A DNA stretch of 64,000 bases from Rivularia sp. T60_A2020_040 (GTDB taxonomy: Bacteria; Cyanobacteriota; Cyanobacteriia; Cyanobacteriales; Nostocaceae). Positions 31,299-40,552 of this stretch are shown here, piece after piece. The stretch spans positions 89,297 through 153,296 of the forward strand of contig JACYMD010000122.1 in NCBI GenBank assembly GCA_015272215.1. The letters run 5' to 3'. The notes below the pieces were generated by a model. That model worked only from the letters and a program-made list of their open reading frames with translations. It was not told the DNA's origin and did not search any database. The stretch's first letter is position 1, and each line of letters starts with the position of its first letter. Position numbers and translations under genes: made by a program.

Positions 31299-31484
31299 AG
31301 AAGTCGGGTTTTTTGGATAATTGTGTTTTCTCAGAGAAAATAGCGGTTTTCACTTGGGTGCAATACAAATTATTACCTCACCCCGCCCTCTTAACCCCTC
31401 TCCTTATCAAGGAGAGGGGATGGGGGTGAGGTTGTATTGGACTCAACGGAAATTTGCTATATTTCAGTTAAAAACCCGACTTCT
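31299..31484. repeat. AGAAGTCGGGTTTTT inverted repeat pair enclosing another repeat
   Basis: Perfect 15-base arms at 31299-31313 and 31470-31484. The same arms occur at 43465-43479 and 43516-43530 only 36 bases apart, and one arm at 52846-52860. The wider spacing here is caused by the element at 31340-31462. Confidence 0.8.
31340..31462. repeat. CCTCACCCC/GGGGTGAGG element, nested copy
   Basis: Left end ATAGCGGTTTTCACTTGGGT and right end complementary to it with mismatches (…GACTCAACGGAAATTTGCTAT at 31440-31460). Interior stems CCTCACCCC/GGGGTGAGG and CCCCTCTCCTT/AAGGAGAGGGG. Confidence 0.85.
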
Positions 31485-31499
31485 ACTTGTGACACAATC

Positions 31500-33113
31500 T
31501 TAGAATTTGAAAGTAGTACGCAGTGTACCTACATAAATGGTGTCATTTTGGTCGTTATGTTCTGGGTTGAAAATCACCAACACTCCAGGAGTGATAGCAA
31601 TATTATCGTTGATGGGTAACTTGTAAAGTGCTTCTAAGTGATAAGAAGTATTTTGATCTTCTCCGAGAACACCATTATTATCAGTAACTTTAGGCGGTTG
31701 ACCAAAGATTACACCAAGGGTACTTCCTCTAGTACCAAGGTCTCTGAGAGCCAAGGAAGCTGCCCAATAAAACATTTCTGCATCAGAACCGACATCCGCT
31801 CCAGATTTGGCGTTTGCGTCTGAAAAACCAGCCCAACCGGAAAGAGCAAATTTAGAACTAGGACTAACTGAAGCTTGGACACCATAGTGATTTGCGGTAG
31901 TTGCAACATTTCCAAAAGGACGATTGGCAAGAGCGCTACCTGTTGAATCAAATAGGTTAACTCCACCTTCATTGTTCTGATAGGTACGAGCGTAAGTTAA
32001 ACCAACACCAAAGGATTTACTCGGCTGAAAACCAATTTGACCGATGGCTGCGTAGGAACCATTAAAAACTCCCGTACCCAATCCGGGGTTGCTGTTGTCT
32101 TCTGCTAAATAACCAATCGATGCGCTAATGGGTGACTTGGGAGCGAAGGTTAAGGTTATACCTGCACCATCACCTTGGCGGTAAATGGGATTAAAACGTC
32201 CGTAGCGGGAAATAGCACCACCACCACTGCTTTCAAAAGCGGGGTTAAAGTTGTTTATATTATCGTTGAATTCACCACTGACGGCATCAATATGTACTCT
32301 TAAAGCATCGCCGAGAGGAAACTCGTACCATAATTCGCCAATGTCAAAGTCGTTACCATTGTCTCCGTCAAAGCCCAAACGGGTCATGTTTGTACCAGTA
32401 ACACCTGTATTATATGATGCTATATTCCGAGCTTCGAGACGAACTCTTAATTTATCCTTTCCCGTGAAGCTCGAATCTATATTTAGACGAACGCGATCGC
32501 TAAAAACAGTATTCGTGTCTAAGTCAGGGTTATTATTCGAGTCGTTATCATTATCTGCTACTTGGTCGCCAAAAGCTTGAGATGCAGCAAATATTACTTC
32601 ACCATTTAATTTAGCAGTAGTTGAAAATTGATTTGCTTCGATGTCAGCAGTACGTGCTTCAAGTGCATCTACCCTACCTCGTAAGGTTGCTAGTTCTGCA
32701 CTAAATTCTTCTTGTAAACGTTGTAAAGTTGCTAAGTCTTCTTTAGTAACAATATTCGCTGTCGCTGTTGCTATCAGTTCGTTAACTCTATCCAAACAAG
32801 CATTCAAACCGGCGGCAAATTCATAACGAGTCAAAGCCCGATTTCCCCGATAAGTACCGTTGGGATAACCTGCAATACAACCGTAACGCTCTACCAATGA
32901 TTGCAGCGCTTGAAATGCCCAATCTGTTGGCTGTACGTCCGAAAACTGCGATACTGATGTTACCTGACCCATGGAGCTTGTTTCTTCAGACAACTCAGCT
33001 ACAGGTGTTACTTGTTCGTTAATTTCTTCTGCTATTGCACCATTAGCACTAAAAAATGTTGCTGCTATTACAACCGGACTTAGCTTCAGAATATTCCAAA
33101 TAGTTTTTCTCAT
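31500..33113 (-). CDS. SLH-domain OprB-type outer membrane porin (copy 2)
   Basis: 537 residues from the ATG at 33113 (MRKTIWNILKLSPVVIAATF) with GGGAAG upstream. Same plan as the neighbouring porin: signal peptide, SLH domain (SQFSDVQPTDWAFQAL identical, RYGCIAGYPNGTYRG), coiled coil, OprB barrel ending TLRTTFKF. The SLH part and the last strand are nearly identical between the two copies, while the barrel loops differ, including a D/N-rich stretch (DNDNDSNNNPDLDTN, about 198-212) that is absent from copy 1. This is a tandem duplication with divergence in surface or lumen loops. Confidence 0.93.
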   Translation of the reverse strand: MRKTIWNILKLSPVVIAATFFSANGAIAEEINEQVTPVAELSEETSSMGQVTSVSQFSDVQPTDWAFQALQSLVERYGCIAGYPNGTYRGNRALTRYEFAAGLNACLDRVNELIATATANIVTKEDLATLQRLQEEFSAELATLRGRVDALEARTADIEANQFSTTAKLNGEVIFAASQAFGDQVADNDNDSNNNPDLDTNTVFSDRVRLNIDSSFTGKDKLRVRLEARNIASYNTGVTGTNMTRLGFDGDNGNDFDIGELWYEFPLGDALRVHIDAVSGEFNDNINNFNPAFESSGGGAISRYGRFNPIYRQGDGAGITLTFAPKSPISASIGYLAEDNSNPGLGTGVFNGSYAAIGQIGFQPSKSFGVGLTYARTYQNNEGGVNLFDSTGSALANRPFGNVATTANHYGVQASVSPSSKFALSGWAGFSDANAKSGADVGSDAEMFYWAASLALRDLGTRGSTLGVIFGQPPKVTDNNGVLGEDQNTSYHLEALYKLPINDNIAITPGVLVIFNPEHNDQNDTIYVGTLRTTFKF

Positions 33114-33278
33114 CTTCTTCCCACACACACCGATACAATTATGTTTATTTATTTATTAAACCATAAGTTGTACCCTTAAATTAAGATTAGTTTAAGGGAT
33201 TTTACTTATGAATAAACAAGCTAATTGTACCAAACAAATGTTAAGTAGTTAACAGTGTAAACCACTTAACATTTGTGA

Positions 33279-33902
33279 TTATTTTCTACCGTCTTTATTC
33301 GGTAAACGTAGAATGATACGACGTTTGTGACGTACTATATTCTGTTCGTCTTCAAACTGTTGCAACAAACGAGTTACTGTAACACGTGTTGTATTTAACA
33401 CCTCAGCCATCTCTTGATGGGTAACGTTTAGGTCGATAAGTTTACCTTGTTCTACTTCACGACCAAATTTTTCACCCAACCAACATAAAAATTGCCACAA
33501 ACGTAGCGAAATTGGTTTGCGATGTACTATACTTAATAACTCTTCTGACTGTTGAATGTGAGATATCAAGGCTTCAACGTCTTGCTGCCACATTTGAGGT
33601 GGTAGAACGCTGACTTCAACGCTGGTCAGACATTCGATTTGGTAAGGTTTAACTCTCGAAAGTGGATAGCCAACCAAATCTCCCGGACCCCAGTAACCTA
33701 GAGTGATAAATGCCCCATCTTCACTCCAGGTTAATGTCCGGATTGCACCGCGCTCAATCCTCCATAATACGTCGTTACGTGGTGGAATCACTTCGCGACG
33801 TGTAAATAGTCTTTGTGGCAGAGAACTGCTGTTAGTACTATTGGCGTTGTTGTTAGCGTTTTGCGAAAAATTACTGTTGCCAGGGCGATTTGTAGAATAC
33901 AT
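33279..33902 (-). CDS. Crp/Fnr-family transcription regulator
   Basis: 207 residues from the ATG at 33902. The N-terminus is low-complexity, rich in Asn and Ser (about 5-28). A cNMP-type sensor domain follows (WRIERGAIRTLTWSEDGAFITLGYWGPGDLVGYPL, cited as pattern) that lacks the RxS-type phosphate-binding cassette of true cAMP binders. The C-terminal helix-turn-helix is VTHQEMAEVLNTTRVTVTRLLQQFEDE. It belongs to the NtcA/Crp superfamily; its effector is unknown. It lies upstream of and on the same strand as the porins, 165 bases before them, which makes it a candidate regulator of that pair. Confidence 0.88.
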   Translation of the reverse strand: MYSTNRPGNSNFSQNANNNANSTNSSSLPQRLFTRREVIPPRNDVLWRIERGAIRTLTWSEDGAFITLGYWGPGDLVGYPLSRVKPYQIECLTSVEVSVLPPQMWQQDVEALISHIQQSEELLSIVHRKPISLRLWQFLCWLGEKFGREVEQGKLIDLNVTHQEMAEVLNTTRVTVTRLLQQFEDEQNIVRHKRRIILRLPNKDGRK

Positions 33903-34435
33903 TATCAAAGATTCCGTAATTAGTTTAATTTGTGTTGGCTTGATTTAAAAGCGTTCAAAGGTATTCCATCGATTTGCCACCACCCTGTAAATATGGTCAA
34001 ATCAATTTAGGATTTAACTCAGGCGCTTAGCGATTTGTATTCGCAAAGAACTCTAGTTAGTTTTTTTGGCTCAGCCAAAAGGTAGATGAAGTGTTTCAAG
34101 GAACTCTGCTATCCTATAGATGAATTGCTGGTAACTATATAATTCATCTAGAGTAAATCCCTTGAAAAAGACATACTGCTGCTGGCTCGACAAGTCTCTT
34201 AAAAGAGCTATAAATTGTTAGCAGTAATAATAGGGGTTTCAAGTATATTTAGCCACTAATAATTAGGCATGACAAATACCATTATTGCGTAAATTCGCTA
34301 CTTTGTGTTTATGAGAACGTTAAAGTTCTTTTATCTTTGCTTGCAAATTTATCTCAAAAAAAGTAAATCTGCCGTGTTTAGAATCACAATGGAATTAATT
34401 CTAAACTAATTGATAATAATTAGCAACTAATTTCA
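33903..34435. other. intergenic region upstream of the Crp/Fnr-type gene
   Basis: No gene seen. It has a 10-base inverted repeat TAGATGAATT/AATTCATCTA (34117-34126 and 34141-34150) and a compact TTTTGGCT-C-AGCCAAAA hairpin (about 34064-34081). Either could be a regulator site or part of the end of phoX transcription. Confidence 0.45.
34117..34150. promoter_or_regulatory. 10-base inverted repeat, possible operator
   Basis: TAGATGAATT and AATTCATCTA spaced by 14 bases, about 215 bases upstream of the Crp/Fnr-type start codon. Purely a sequence symmetry; no known site matched. Confidence 0.3.
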
Positions 34436-36667
34436 TTAGGTTTTAGTGACATAAATAACAGCAGGCTTGGGAGGAGCATCTAAGCTGTTGTCGGGCCAGT
34501 TGGAACCAATAGGGACTTTACGGCTTTGTGGGAACTCTTCTCCAGTAGTACTATACACAAGATAATCTCGGTTTTCGGAAGCTTGATTTAAACGAGTACC
34601 GTTGGCTTCTCCGGGATGCTGGATGGCTAGAAACATCGTTTGCTCGTCGGGAGTAAAACAAGGTCCGGTTATTTCGCACTCCATCGGTCCGATACCAAAT
34701 AAGAAGGCTTTACCCGCATTTTCACCAGAAGTAGGAATATACCAAATAGTATTATTGCCAAATAATCCTGATATATTTGCAGCTTTACCTTCTTCGTCGG
34801 TACGATTTTTTACAGCACTATTTAGTTTGGATGTTGAACTATCTGTAACCATCCAGAGATTACCACCTTTATCGATCAGCAGGTTATCGGGGTTTGCAAA
34901 ACCCATCCCGCCGCTCGCAGGTTCGCCACCAGTACCAATCATTTCCCATTTAAAAGTCATGGCTGCTGGCTCATTGCCGTCTTCTGTGAGACGCATTACC
35001 CATCCATATTCGTAACCAACTTCACCTTTCGGTCCTTGGAAAACTCTGCTATCGGCACCGCCGTCTTTACCAGGAGTACCAGAGGTAAAACAAATATACA
35101 AGTCTCCATTCGGTGCAATTACGGTGTCTTCCGGACGAGCCGCACAAGTTGCACCCACTGCATTAGCAGCGTAATGCGCGTCAATCAATATTGCACCCTG
35201 CTTTTCTTCATCGTTACCTGTGTATAAATCACCGAGTTTTTGAAACTTTTGCTTATACTTTGTAACTTCTTCATCTTTTGACGCTACTAAATAATTGCCT
35301 TGAATGGGTTGTGGAACTTCAAAAAGCGTGCGCTTTTCCCCTGACGATTGTGGTCCTAATGGTAAATTAATTAGATTTCCAGCAATATTGCTCGGAATAT
35401 CTGGATTTACAGCAGTATCTGCATTTAAAGGTATCCATTTACCCGTACCGTTAGCGTCAAACTTAGCTGCATAAAGCATTCCCTCAGAAAGTAGCTGAGA
35501 ATTAGCTTTGTCTTTGGGATCGGAAACTTTAGCGCTACTAACGAATTTATAAACGTGTCCACCTCTTCTATCGCACCCCGAATAAAATGCTAGAGGCTTT
35601 CCTGATTCGACACGCACTCCTACGGCTTCATGACGGTAGCGTCCCAACCAACTATGTTTTGTCCCATAATCATTGGGGTTAGCTGGATCTACTTCTACTA
35701 TCCAACCGTATTTATTACCAGCAAGTCCAAAAACGTTACCTTGTCCGTATAAATCTCCTTTGGCTATGGTAAAACCAACTTTGTCTGGTTCAAAGGAGGT
35801 TCCATCTGCGTAAACTGGTTCTGGTACCTGAGCTTGAAAATTCTCTTCCGCACTCAGCACTGTTCCCCAAGGTGTGGTTCCACCTGCACAATTGCCAAAG
35901 GTTCCAATTATGCGATCGCCAAGTTTATCGTTGTAACCAAGTCCTTGCTGTTTACGAAATATATTTACGGCAGGGCCAGTTGCTTTGAGATAATGTCCGT
36001 CTGTTAAACCGGATATTCCGCTGATGCGTCTATCTGCATTGCTGTTAGTGCGTTCCCATTTTCCATCGGCATTTTTACGGATGGAGATAATACCTAATCC
36101 CTGATCTAATAATGCTTCGGAACAGATTTGGCTGATGTCCGCTTTTAACGGGTCATTTTCATTCAAACTGTAAGCATCTACCTGATTTTTCCCTTGGGAA
36201 TCGGAGTTTATTTTGGCAATTACCTGATCGAAGGGCAATGATTTTCCGATTACCTTGGCATAAGTTTGCATCCAAGGGATAGCGCTAATGTATTCAAAAT
36301 TAACTGAGAGATATCCTTCGTTTTCTCCTGTTGGTACAAACGATAAATAATCGTTGTTGTAACCAAATCGAGAATCGCCGACTTGATCGCCCCAAGCAGC
36401 AATAACTTGGTATGCAAAGCCATTGGGTAATACCAAATCATCAATTACTTCGTAGCTACGATAAGCTTCTTGCTGTTGTTCGGGATTAAACCCGGCAGTT
36501 TGTAATGGAATCGGACCTTTTGCAGGTTTAAATACGGATAAAGCCTTTGTTTGTGAACCATTGGGCTGCACTGTTACTTTTTGATCGCACCCTGACAGCG
36601 AATTCAGCGCTACTGCACCCGCACTTGCTCCCATCAACAGCAAAAAATCACGACGTTTGATACTCAT
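34436..36667 (-). CDS. phoX: PhoX-type alkaline phosphatase (DUF839)
   Basis: A protein of 743 residues. The start MSIKRRDFLLLMGASAGAVA is a twin-arginine signal (RRDFLLL), followed by a lipobox-like LSGC (Cys27), so it is exported folded and perhaps lipid anchored. Family segments include DLVLPNGFAYQVIAAWGD, FGYNNDYLSFVP, GTFGNCAGGTTPWGTVLSAEE and the C-terminal GIGPMECEITGPCFTPDEQT. PhoX enzymes are Ca/Fe-dependent phosphomonoesterases made under phosphate starvation. The neighbouring sphR-sphS-phoU operon on the same strand supports that role. Confidence 0.92.
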   Translation of the reverse strand: MSIKRRDFLLLMGASAGAVALNSLSGCDQKVTVQPNGSQTKALSVFKPAKGPIPLQTAGFNPEQQQEAYRSYEVIDDLVLPNGFAYQVIAAWGDQVGDSRFGYNNDYLSFVPTGENEGYLSVNFEYISAIPWMQTYAKVIGKSLPFDQVIAKINSDSQGKNQVDAYSLNENDPLKADISQICSEALLDQGLGIISIRKNADGKWERTNSNADRRISGISGLTDGHYLKATGPAVNIFRKQQGLGYNDKLGDRIIGTFGNCAGGTTPWGTVLSAEENFQAQVPEPVYADGTSFEPDKVGFTIAKGDLYGQGNVFGLAGNKYGWIVEVDPANPNDYGTKHSWLGRYRHEAVGVRVESGKPLAFYSGCDRRGGHVYKFVSSAKVSDPKDKANSQLLSEGMLYAAKFDANGTGKWIPLNADTAVNPDIPSNIAGNLINLPLGPQSSGEKRTLFEVPQPIQGNYLVASKDEEVTKYKQKFQKLGDLYTGNDEEKQGAILIDAHYAANAVGATCAARPEDTVIAPNGDLYICFTSGTPGKDGGADSRVFQGPKGEVGYEYGWVMRLTEDGNEPAAMTFKWEMIGTGGEPASGGMGFANPDNLLIDKGGNLWMVTDSSTSKLNSAVKNRTDEEGKAANISGLFGNNTIWYIPTSGENAGKAFLFGIGPMECEITGPCFTPDEQTMFLAIQHPGEANGTRLNQASENRDYLVYSTTGEEFPQSRKVPIGSNWPDNSLDAPPKPAVIYVTKT

Positions 36668-36744
36668 CAGTTTTTTTTATTACACCAGCATTTTCAGTTA
36701 GATAGAAAACAATTTTATCTTGCCTTCGTTACTTTAATGGTGAA

Positions 36745-36780
36745 AGTTTAAGAATAGGTAAGCTTTAAGTAAAAAGTAAG
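36745..36780 (-). promoter_or_regulatory. possible Pho box upstream of phoX
   Basis: Reading the minus strand from 36780, four CTTA starts occur at offsets 0, 11, 18 and 28 (CTTACTTT, CTTAAAGC, CTTACCTA, CTTAAACT), about 80-115 bases before the phoX ATG. Cyanobacterial Pho boxes are direct CTTAACCT-like octamers at 11-base spacing; the match is partial. Confidence 0.35.
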
Positions 36781-37239
36781 TTAGTTTACAATCCTTTGGG
36801 TTGTGTCTTTTTTCTTTATCACCAGTTAAAAATCAGTAATTACCGATTAACTGTTGCTGATAAATCTGTGTTCATTTAAACAGATAATTATTGAAAGTGT
36901 CAAATATTTTTCAAATTGTATTTGTTTTTTTAGGAGACAAATAATCTAGTAATAGTAAGGTTTTTATAAAACATAACCTGAATGTAACTTCTGTTTTTTT
37001 TAATCAATTATGACTAGTATTTATTCTTATATACAAAGTCCATATATGTGTTTTTAATAACGTTATTATTTGCGCTAGAAAGCTATAAAATATTGGCAAC
37101 TAGTATTTATTTTTGCTGTATATATTTACGTAATTGAAATTTTCCAATCTATTGTCATAAGTCCCGGCTGGTGCCTAACTGCTACCAGTCTTATTTATTA
37201 TTGGTTACATACAATATTTATTCGAGCGTCACACACCCG

Positions 37240-37422
37240 TTGCGTCCAATACACTAAAACCTCACCCCCTTGCCCTCTCCTTATTCAGTACAACCTCACC
37301 CCCTTCCCCTCTCCTTATTAAGTAGAACCTCACCCCCTTCCCCTCTCCTTGCCAAGGAGAGGGGTGCCCGCAGGGCGGGGTGAGGTAAAATTTGTATTGC
37401 ACCCAAGTCAAAACCGCTATAT
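37240..37422. repeat. CCTCACCCC element with three tandem left halves
   Basis: The left half-unit (CCTCACCCCCTTCCCCTCTCC-like) occurs three times at about 37260, 37297 and 37329. A single right half (GGAGAGGGG...GGGGTGAGG) follows, ending ...CACCCAAGTCAAAACCGCTATAT at 37422. Confidence 0.85.
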
Positions 37423-37633
37423 CCACAGCAATGTTACACCAATTCTCGATCAAGCTGCGTTCTCGGACTAAGCAAACAAAAAAACCTCTCCTTATTAAGG
37501 AGAGGATGTGTATAGCACAGGTGGGTTATCCATCGCAAGTGTTTTGGGTGATTATTTACAACAATTATTGAGAATTCAAATTCGACTGTTGAGGATTTAC
37601 TATTGGATGAAATATAGGAATCATGTAAAAATA

Positions 37634-37692
37634 AGTAGTGCAAGCGTCTCGCTTGCTATTTCTCAAAGGTGGGCTTTTCGGCCCACACTACT
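37634..37692. repeat. composite hairpin repeat (GCAAGCG/CGCTTGC and GTGGGC/GCCCAC)
   Basis: Two small stems (37640-37646 with 37650-37656; 37669-37674 with 37681-37686) are enclosed by AGTAGTG and CACTACT outer arms. It lies just past the phoU stop codon. Confidence 0.7.
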
Positions 37693-37728
37693 TGTTCAAT
37701 TTATTTTTACACGAAGACATAAAAAAAA

Positions 37729-38415
37729 TTAAGAGCGCTGACCTGTAACAATATAAGCAACTCTTTGACCAATATTGGTTGCGTGATCTGCCATCCGTTC
37801 TAAACAACGAATTGCTAATGCTAACAGTACAATTGGTTCTACAGAGCCTTGGATATCTTTTTGATTAGCTAAAGTCTCGTAAACTCGTTCGTAAGCCTCG
37901 TCTACTGCGTCATCTAGTATTTTTATACTTTTTGCACCAACTTCATCTAGATCCGCTAATGCTCCCAAACTGGTTGCTAACATCGCTTGAGCGTGACGAG
38001 ACATCACGGCAATTTCTGGGATGCACGAATGTGGCTCGTAAGGAAAGATTTTTACAGCTATTTCGCTTAAATCTTCGGCATAATCGCCAATACGTTCTAA
38101 ATCGCGCACTAACTGCATAAAAGCACTTAAGCAACGTAAATCTTGCTCAGAAGGCGATTGTAATGTCATAATCGCCGTACATTCGGCTTCTATTTGTTTA
38201 TAGTATCTGTCTATTTTTTTATCTAATAATGGCAGCTGTTCGGCTACTGATAAATCGCGAGCAAATAATGCTTGGTGTGTCAGACGAAATGATTGTTCTA
38301 CCAAAGCACCCATACGCAATATATCTCTTTCTAGCCGCCTAATATCGCGTACTAGATGAGGTTTTACAAAATTTGGACGACTTAGGAGAGCTTTCACGCT
38401 TGTAGTTTCAAACAT
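37729..38415 (-). CDS. phoU: Phosphate signalling protein PhoU (SphU-like)
   Basis: A protein of 228 residues, all helical, with two PhoU repeats. Each has the E/D-x-x-x-D metal-binding pattern: RDLERIGDYAEDLSEIA (about 107-123) and RCLERMADHATNIGQRVAY near the end. PhoU proteins repress the Pho kinase when phosphate is plentiful, in contact with the Pst transporter. It starts 12 bases after the sphS stop, so it is the third gene of sphR-sphS-phoU. Confidence 0.95.
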   Translation of the reverse strand: MFETTSVKALLSRPNFVKPHLVRDIRRLERDILRMGALVEQSFRLTHQALFARDLSVAEQLPLLDKKIDRYYKQIEAECTAIMTLQSPSEQDLRCLSAFMQLVRDLERIGDYAEDLSEIAVKIFPYEPHSCIPEIAVMSRHAQAMLATSLGALADLDEVGAKSIKILDDAVDEAYERVYETLANQKDIQGSVEPIVLLALAIRCLERMADHATNIGQRVAYIVTGQRS

Positions 38416-38427
38416 GAAGTTATTTTC

Positions 38428-39759
38428 TTAAATATAATCTTGAGTTAAGGATTTTGCCATGACTTGGGGGAGATGAATTTGTAGCCAAGCACCACCTGTT
38501 TGTGGATGATTCATAGCTTTAATAGTACCCCCGTGAGCGGCTACAATTTGATAAACAATCGCTAATCCTAAGCCGCTTCCATCTAAAGTTGAATCTTCCT
38601 CCTCTTTTATAGAGCGAGAACGGGCTTTATCTCCTCGGTAAAATCTCTGAAATATGTGGGGTAAATCCTCTTGGGCAAAACCTACGCCAGAATCTATGAT
38701 ATTTATTTCTAGAAATGGCGAACTTTCAGATTCAGTTTTATGCTTTTCTTCTAAATATACATTAACATTACCTTCCACTCGGATAAATCCACCCGGAGGA
38801 CTGTATTTTATACTGTTATGAATTAAGTTAAAAAATACTTGGTAAAGCCGGGATTTATCGGCATTTATTACCGTATCTTCAATGCCAGTAAAGGCAAGAG
38901 CCACTTTTTGACGCTGCGCTATCGGTTCTAAACTTTCCCAAACCGAGTTGATCAACTCTTTTATTTCTAAAGGTTGGCAATTTAACTGAGTTGCGGGATT
39001 AGTTTCGAGTCGAGTCAGGTCTAACCAACTTTGTACTAAATCAATCAGTCGATCAACTTCCTTGAGAAGACGATTAATCCAGCGATTTAAAGGTGGACTT
39101 ACACGATCTTGTAAAGTTTCCACAACTAAACGAATAGAAGTTAGTGGTGTTCTGAGTTCATGGGCTAGGTCTGACAAAGTTCTATCCCGCGCTTGGCTCA
39201 TTTCCAGTAGCTGCTGACGATTTTCCAGAAATACTCCTACTTGACCCTGGGGTAATGGCAAGCCGGTAGCTCGCAAAACCACAGATTTCTGTTGTAACAT
39301 TGCTTCTGCATTCTCACAAGAGGGGTGAAACACCCACTCCCTCTCTTGGGAAGAATGGCGATCGCGAGTTTTTTCGATTAAACGGTCAAGTTCGTAGGAA
39401 CGCACTAACTCTAATAACAAGCGTACTTGTCCGGGTTGCCATTTTTCTAAGGACAACATTTGTCGAGCTTGTTCGTTACACCAGAGTAATTGATTTTCTT
39501 CATCAACTTGTAAATACCCTAAAGGTGCGTATTCTAACAAATTTTGGTAACTTTGTAGTTGTTCTTCTAAGCATTGCTGCTGTTTTTTTAATCGAGCAAA
39601 CTTATGCTGCCATCCACGAAATGACGATACCGCAACCTCGGCGAAAAAACTCTTTTTTGAAGAATCAAAACGTCCAAAGTAGCGGTGAAATTGTATTGTA
39701 TGCCACACCCATAAGCAGATGCTTAGCCCTAAACCTAAGATAAATCCCAGTAACAGCAT
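38428..39759 (-). CDS. sphS: Phosphate-sensor histidine kinase (SphS/PhoR type)
   Basis: About 443 residues from the ATG at 39759 (a GTG three bases earlier is possible). One N-terminal membrane span (LLLGFILGLGLSICLWVWH), a PAS-like domain (LLEYAPLGYLQVDEENQLLWCNEQA, cited as pattern, about 75-185), then the kinase core: H-box LSDLAHELRTPLTS with His near 200, N-box FFNLIHNSIKYSPPGG, G-boxes IIDSGVGFAQEDLPHIF and GSGLGLAIV. Lack of a large periplasmic domain fits the cyanobacterial SphS pattern. It follows the response regulator by about 40 bases and precedes phoU by 12. Confidence 0.93.
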   Translation of the reverse strand: MLLLGFILGLGLSICLWVWHTIQFHRYFGRFDSSKKSFFAEVAVSSFRGWQHKFARLKKQQQCLEEQLQSYQNLLEYAPLGYLQVDEENQLLWCNEQARQMLSLEKWQPGQVRLLLELVRSYELDRLIEKTRDRHSSQEREWVFHPSCENAEAMLQQKSVVLRATGLPLPQGQVGVFLENRQQLLEMSQARDRTLSDLAHELRTPLTSIRLVVETLQDRVSPPLNRWINRLLKEVDRLIDLVQSWLDLTRLETNPATQLNCQPLEIKELINSVWESLEPIAQRQKVALAFTGIEDTVINADKSRLYQVFFNLIHNSIKYSPPGGFIRVEGNVNVYLEEKHKTESESSPFLEINIIDSGVGFAQEDLPHIFQRFYRGDKARSRSIKEEEDSTLDGSGLGLAIVYQIVAAHGGTIKAMNHPQTGGAWLQIHLPQVMAKSLTQDYI

Positions 39760-39799
39760 CACAATTGGTTATTTGCGTTGGGACAAGAATAACTAACAA

Positions 39800-40552
39800 T
39801 TACCCAAATCTATACCCGAACCCCCTAACTGTAACAATATATTCGGGACGGGAAGGGTCTATTTCGATTTTTTCCCGCAACCAACGGATATGAACATCTA
39901 CAGTTTTGCTATCGCCAACAAAATCTGGTCCCCATACTTGGTCAAGCAACTGTTCTCGCGACCATACGCGACGAGTATAACTCATAAATAGTTCCAGCAA
40001 ACGAAATTCTTTGGGTGATAAGTTCGCTTCTTCTCCACGAACCAAGACGCGGCATTCTTGAGGATATAAAGTAATTTCTTTATGATTTAATACTGGAGCT
40101 TGAGTAGTAGTACTTAGACGCTGACGGCGTAACAGCGCTCGACAACGGGCTACCAACTCTCTCATACTAAATGGCTTAGTTAGATAGTCATCAGCCCCCA
40201 CTTCCAAACCTAAAACTCGGTCGGTTTCGCTACCTTTGGCACTCAGCATTAAAATTGGTACTGGGTTTCCTTGATGACGCACTAACCGACAAATATCTAA
40301 TCCATTAATTTGAGGCAACATTAAATCTAAAAGCACTAAATCGAAACCAGCCTCATGATTATTTGCCTCCAAACTTTGGAGTTGCTCTATGGCTAAACGT
40401 CCATCAGTGGCAATTTGCACCTCATAGCCTTCTTCCTCCAAAGCCAAAACTAGCATTTCCCTGATTAATTCTTCATCCTCTACCACCAGAACGCGATTTC
40501 TTTGTCTGATATCCCCCGCCGAAGCGTACTTCGTGGACTCATTTGTATACAT
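39800..40552 (-). CDS. sphR: Phosphate response regulator (SphR/PhoB type)
   Basis: A protein of 250 residues. The receiver domain has acidic pocket residues near 25-27 (VVEDEEL), phospho-acceptor Asp76 (LVLLDLMLPQ), and the conserved Lys in DDYLTKPFS. The DNA-binding winged helix follows with LSPKEFRLLELFMSYTRRVWSREQLLDQVWG and YIVTVRGFGYRFG at the end. It activates genes for phosphate uptake and phosphatases in low phosphate. First gene of sphR-sphS-phoU; a run of 19 residues precedes the receiver, so a later start is possible. Confidence 0.93.
   Translation of the reverse strand: MYTNESTKYASAGDIRQRNRVLVVEDEELIREMLVLALEEEGYEVQIATDGRLAIEQLQSLEANNHEAGFDLVLLDLMLPQINGLDICRLVRHQGNPVPILMLSAKGSETDRVLGLEVGADDYLTKPFSMRELVARCRALLRRQRLSTTTQAPVLNHKEITLYPQECRVLVRGEEANLSPKEFRLLELFMSYTRRVWSREQLLDQVWGPDFVGDSKTVDVHIRWLREKIEIDPSRPEYIVTVRGFGYRFG

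Larger units (their letters stand above)
30978..31499. other. inter-porin region with nested repeats
   Basis: No gene seen. Bases 30978-31290 are the leader and promoter side of the downstream porin. The rest is a pair of AGAAGTCGGGTTTTT inverted arms (31299-31313, 31470-31484) enclosing a CCTCACCCC element (31340-31462). Confidence 0.65.
36668..37728. other. large intergenic region between phoU and phoX
   Basis: No gene seen over 1.06 kb. Bases 36668-37200 are very AT-rich and hold the phoX upstream region with a possible Pho box (36745-36780). Bases 37240-37422 are an expanded CCTCACCCC element; 37483-37505 is a CCTCTCCTTATTAAGGAGAGG hairpin; 37634-37692 is a composite hairpin repeat. Confidence 0.6.
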
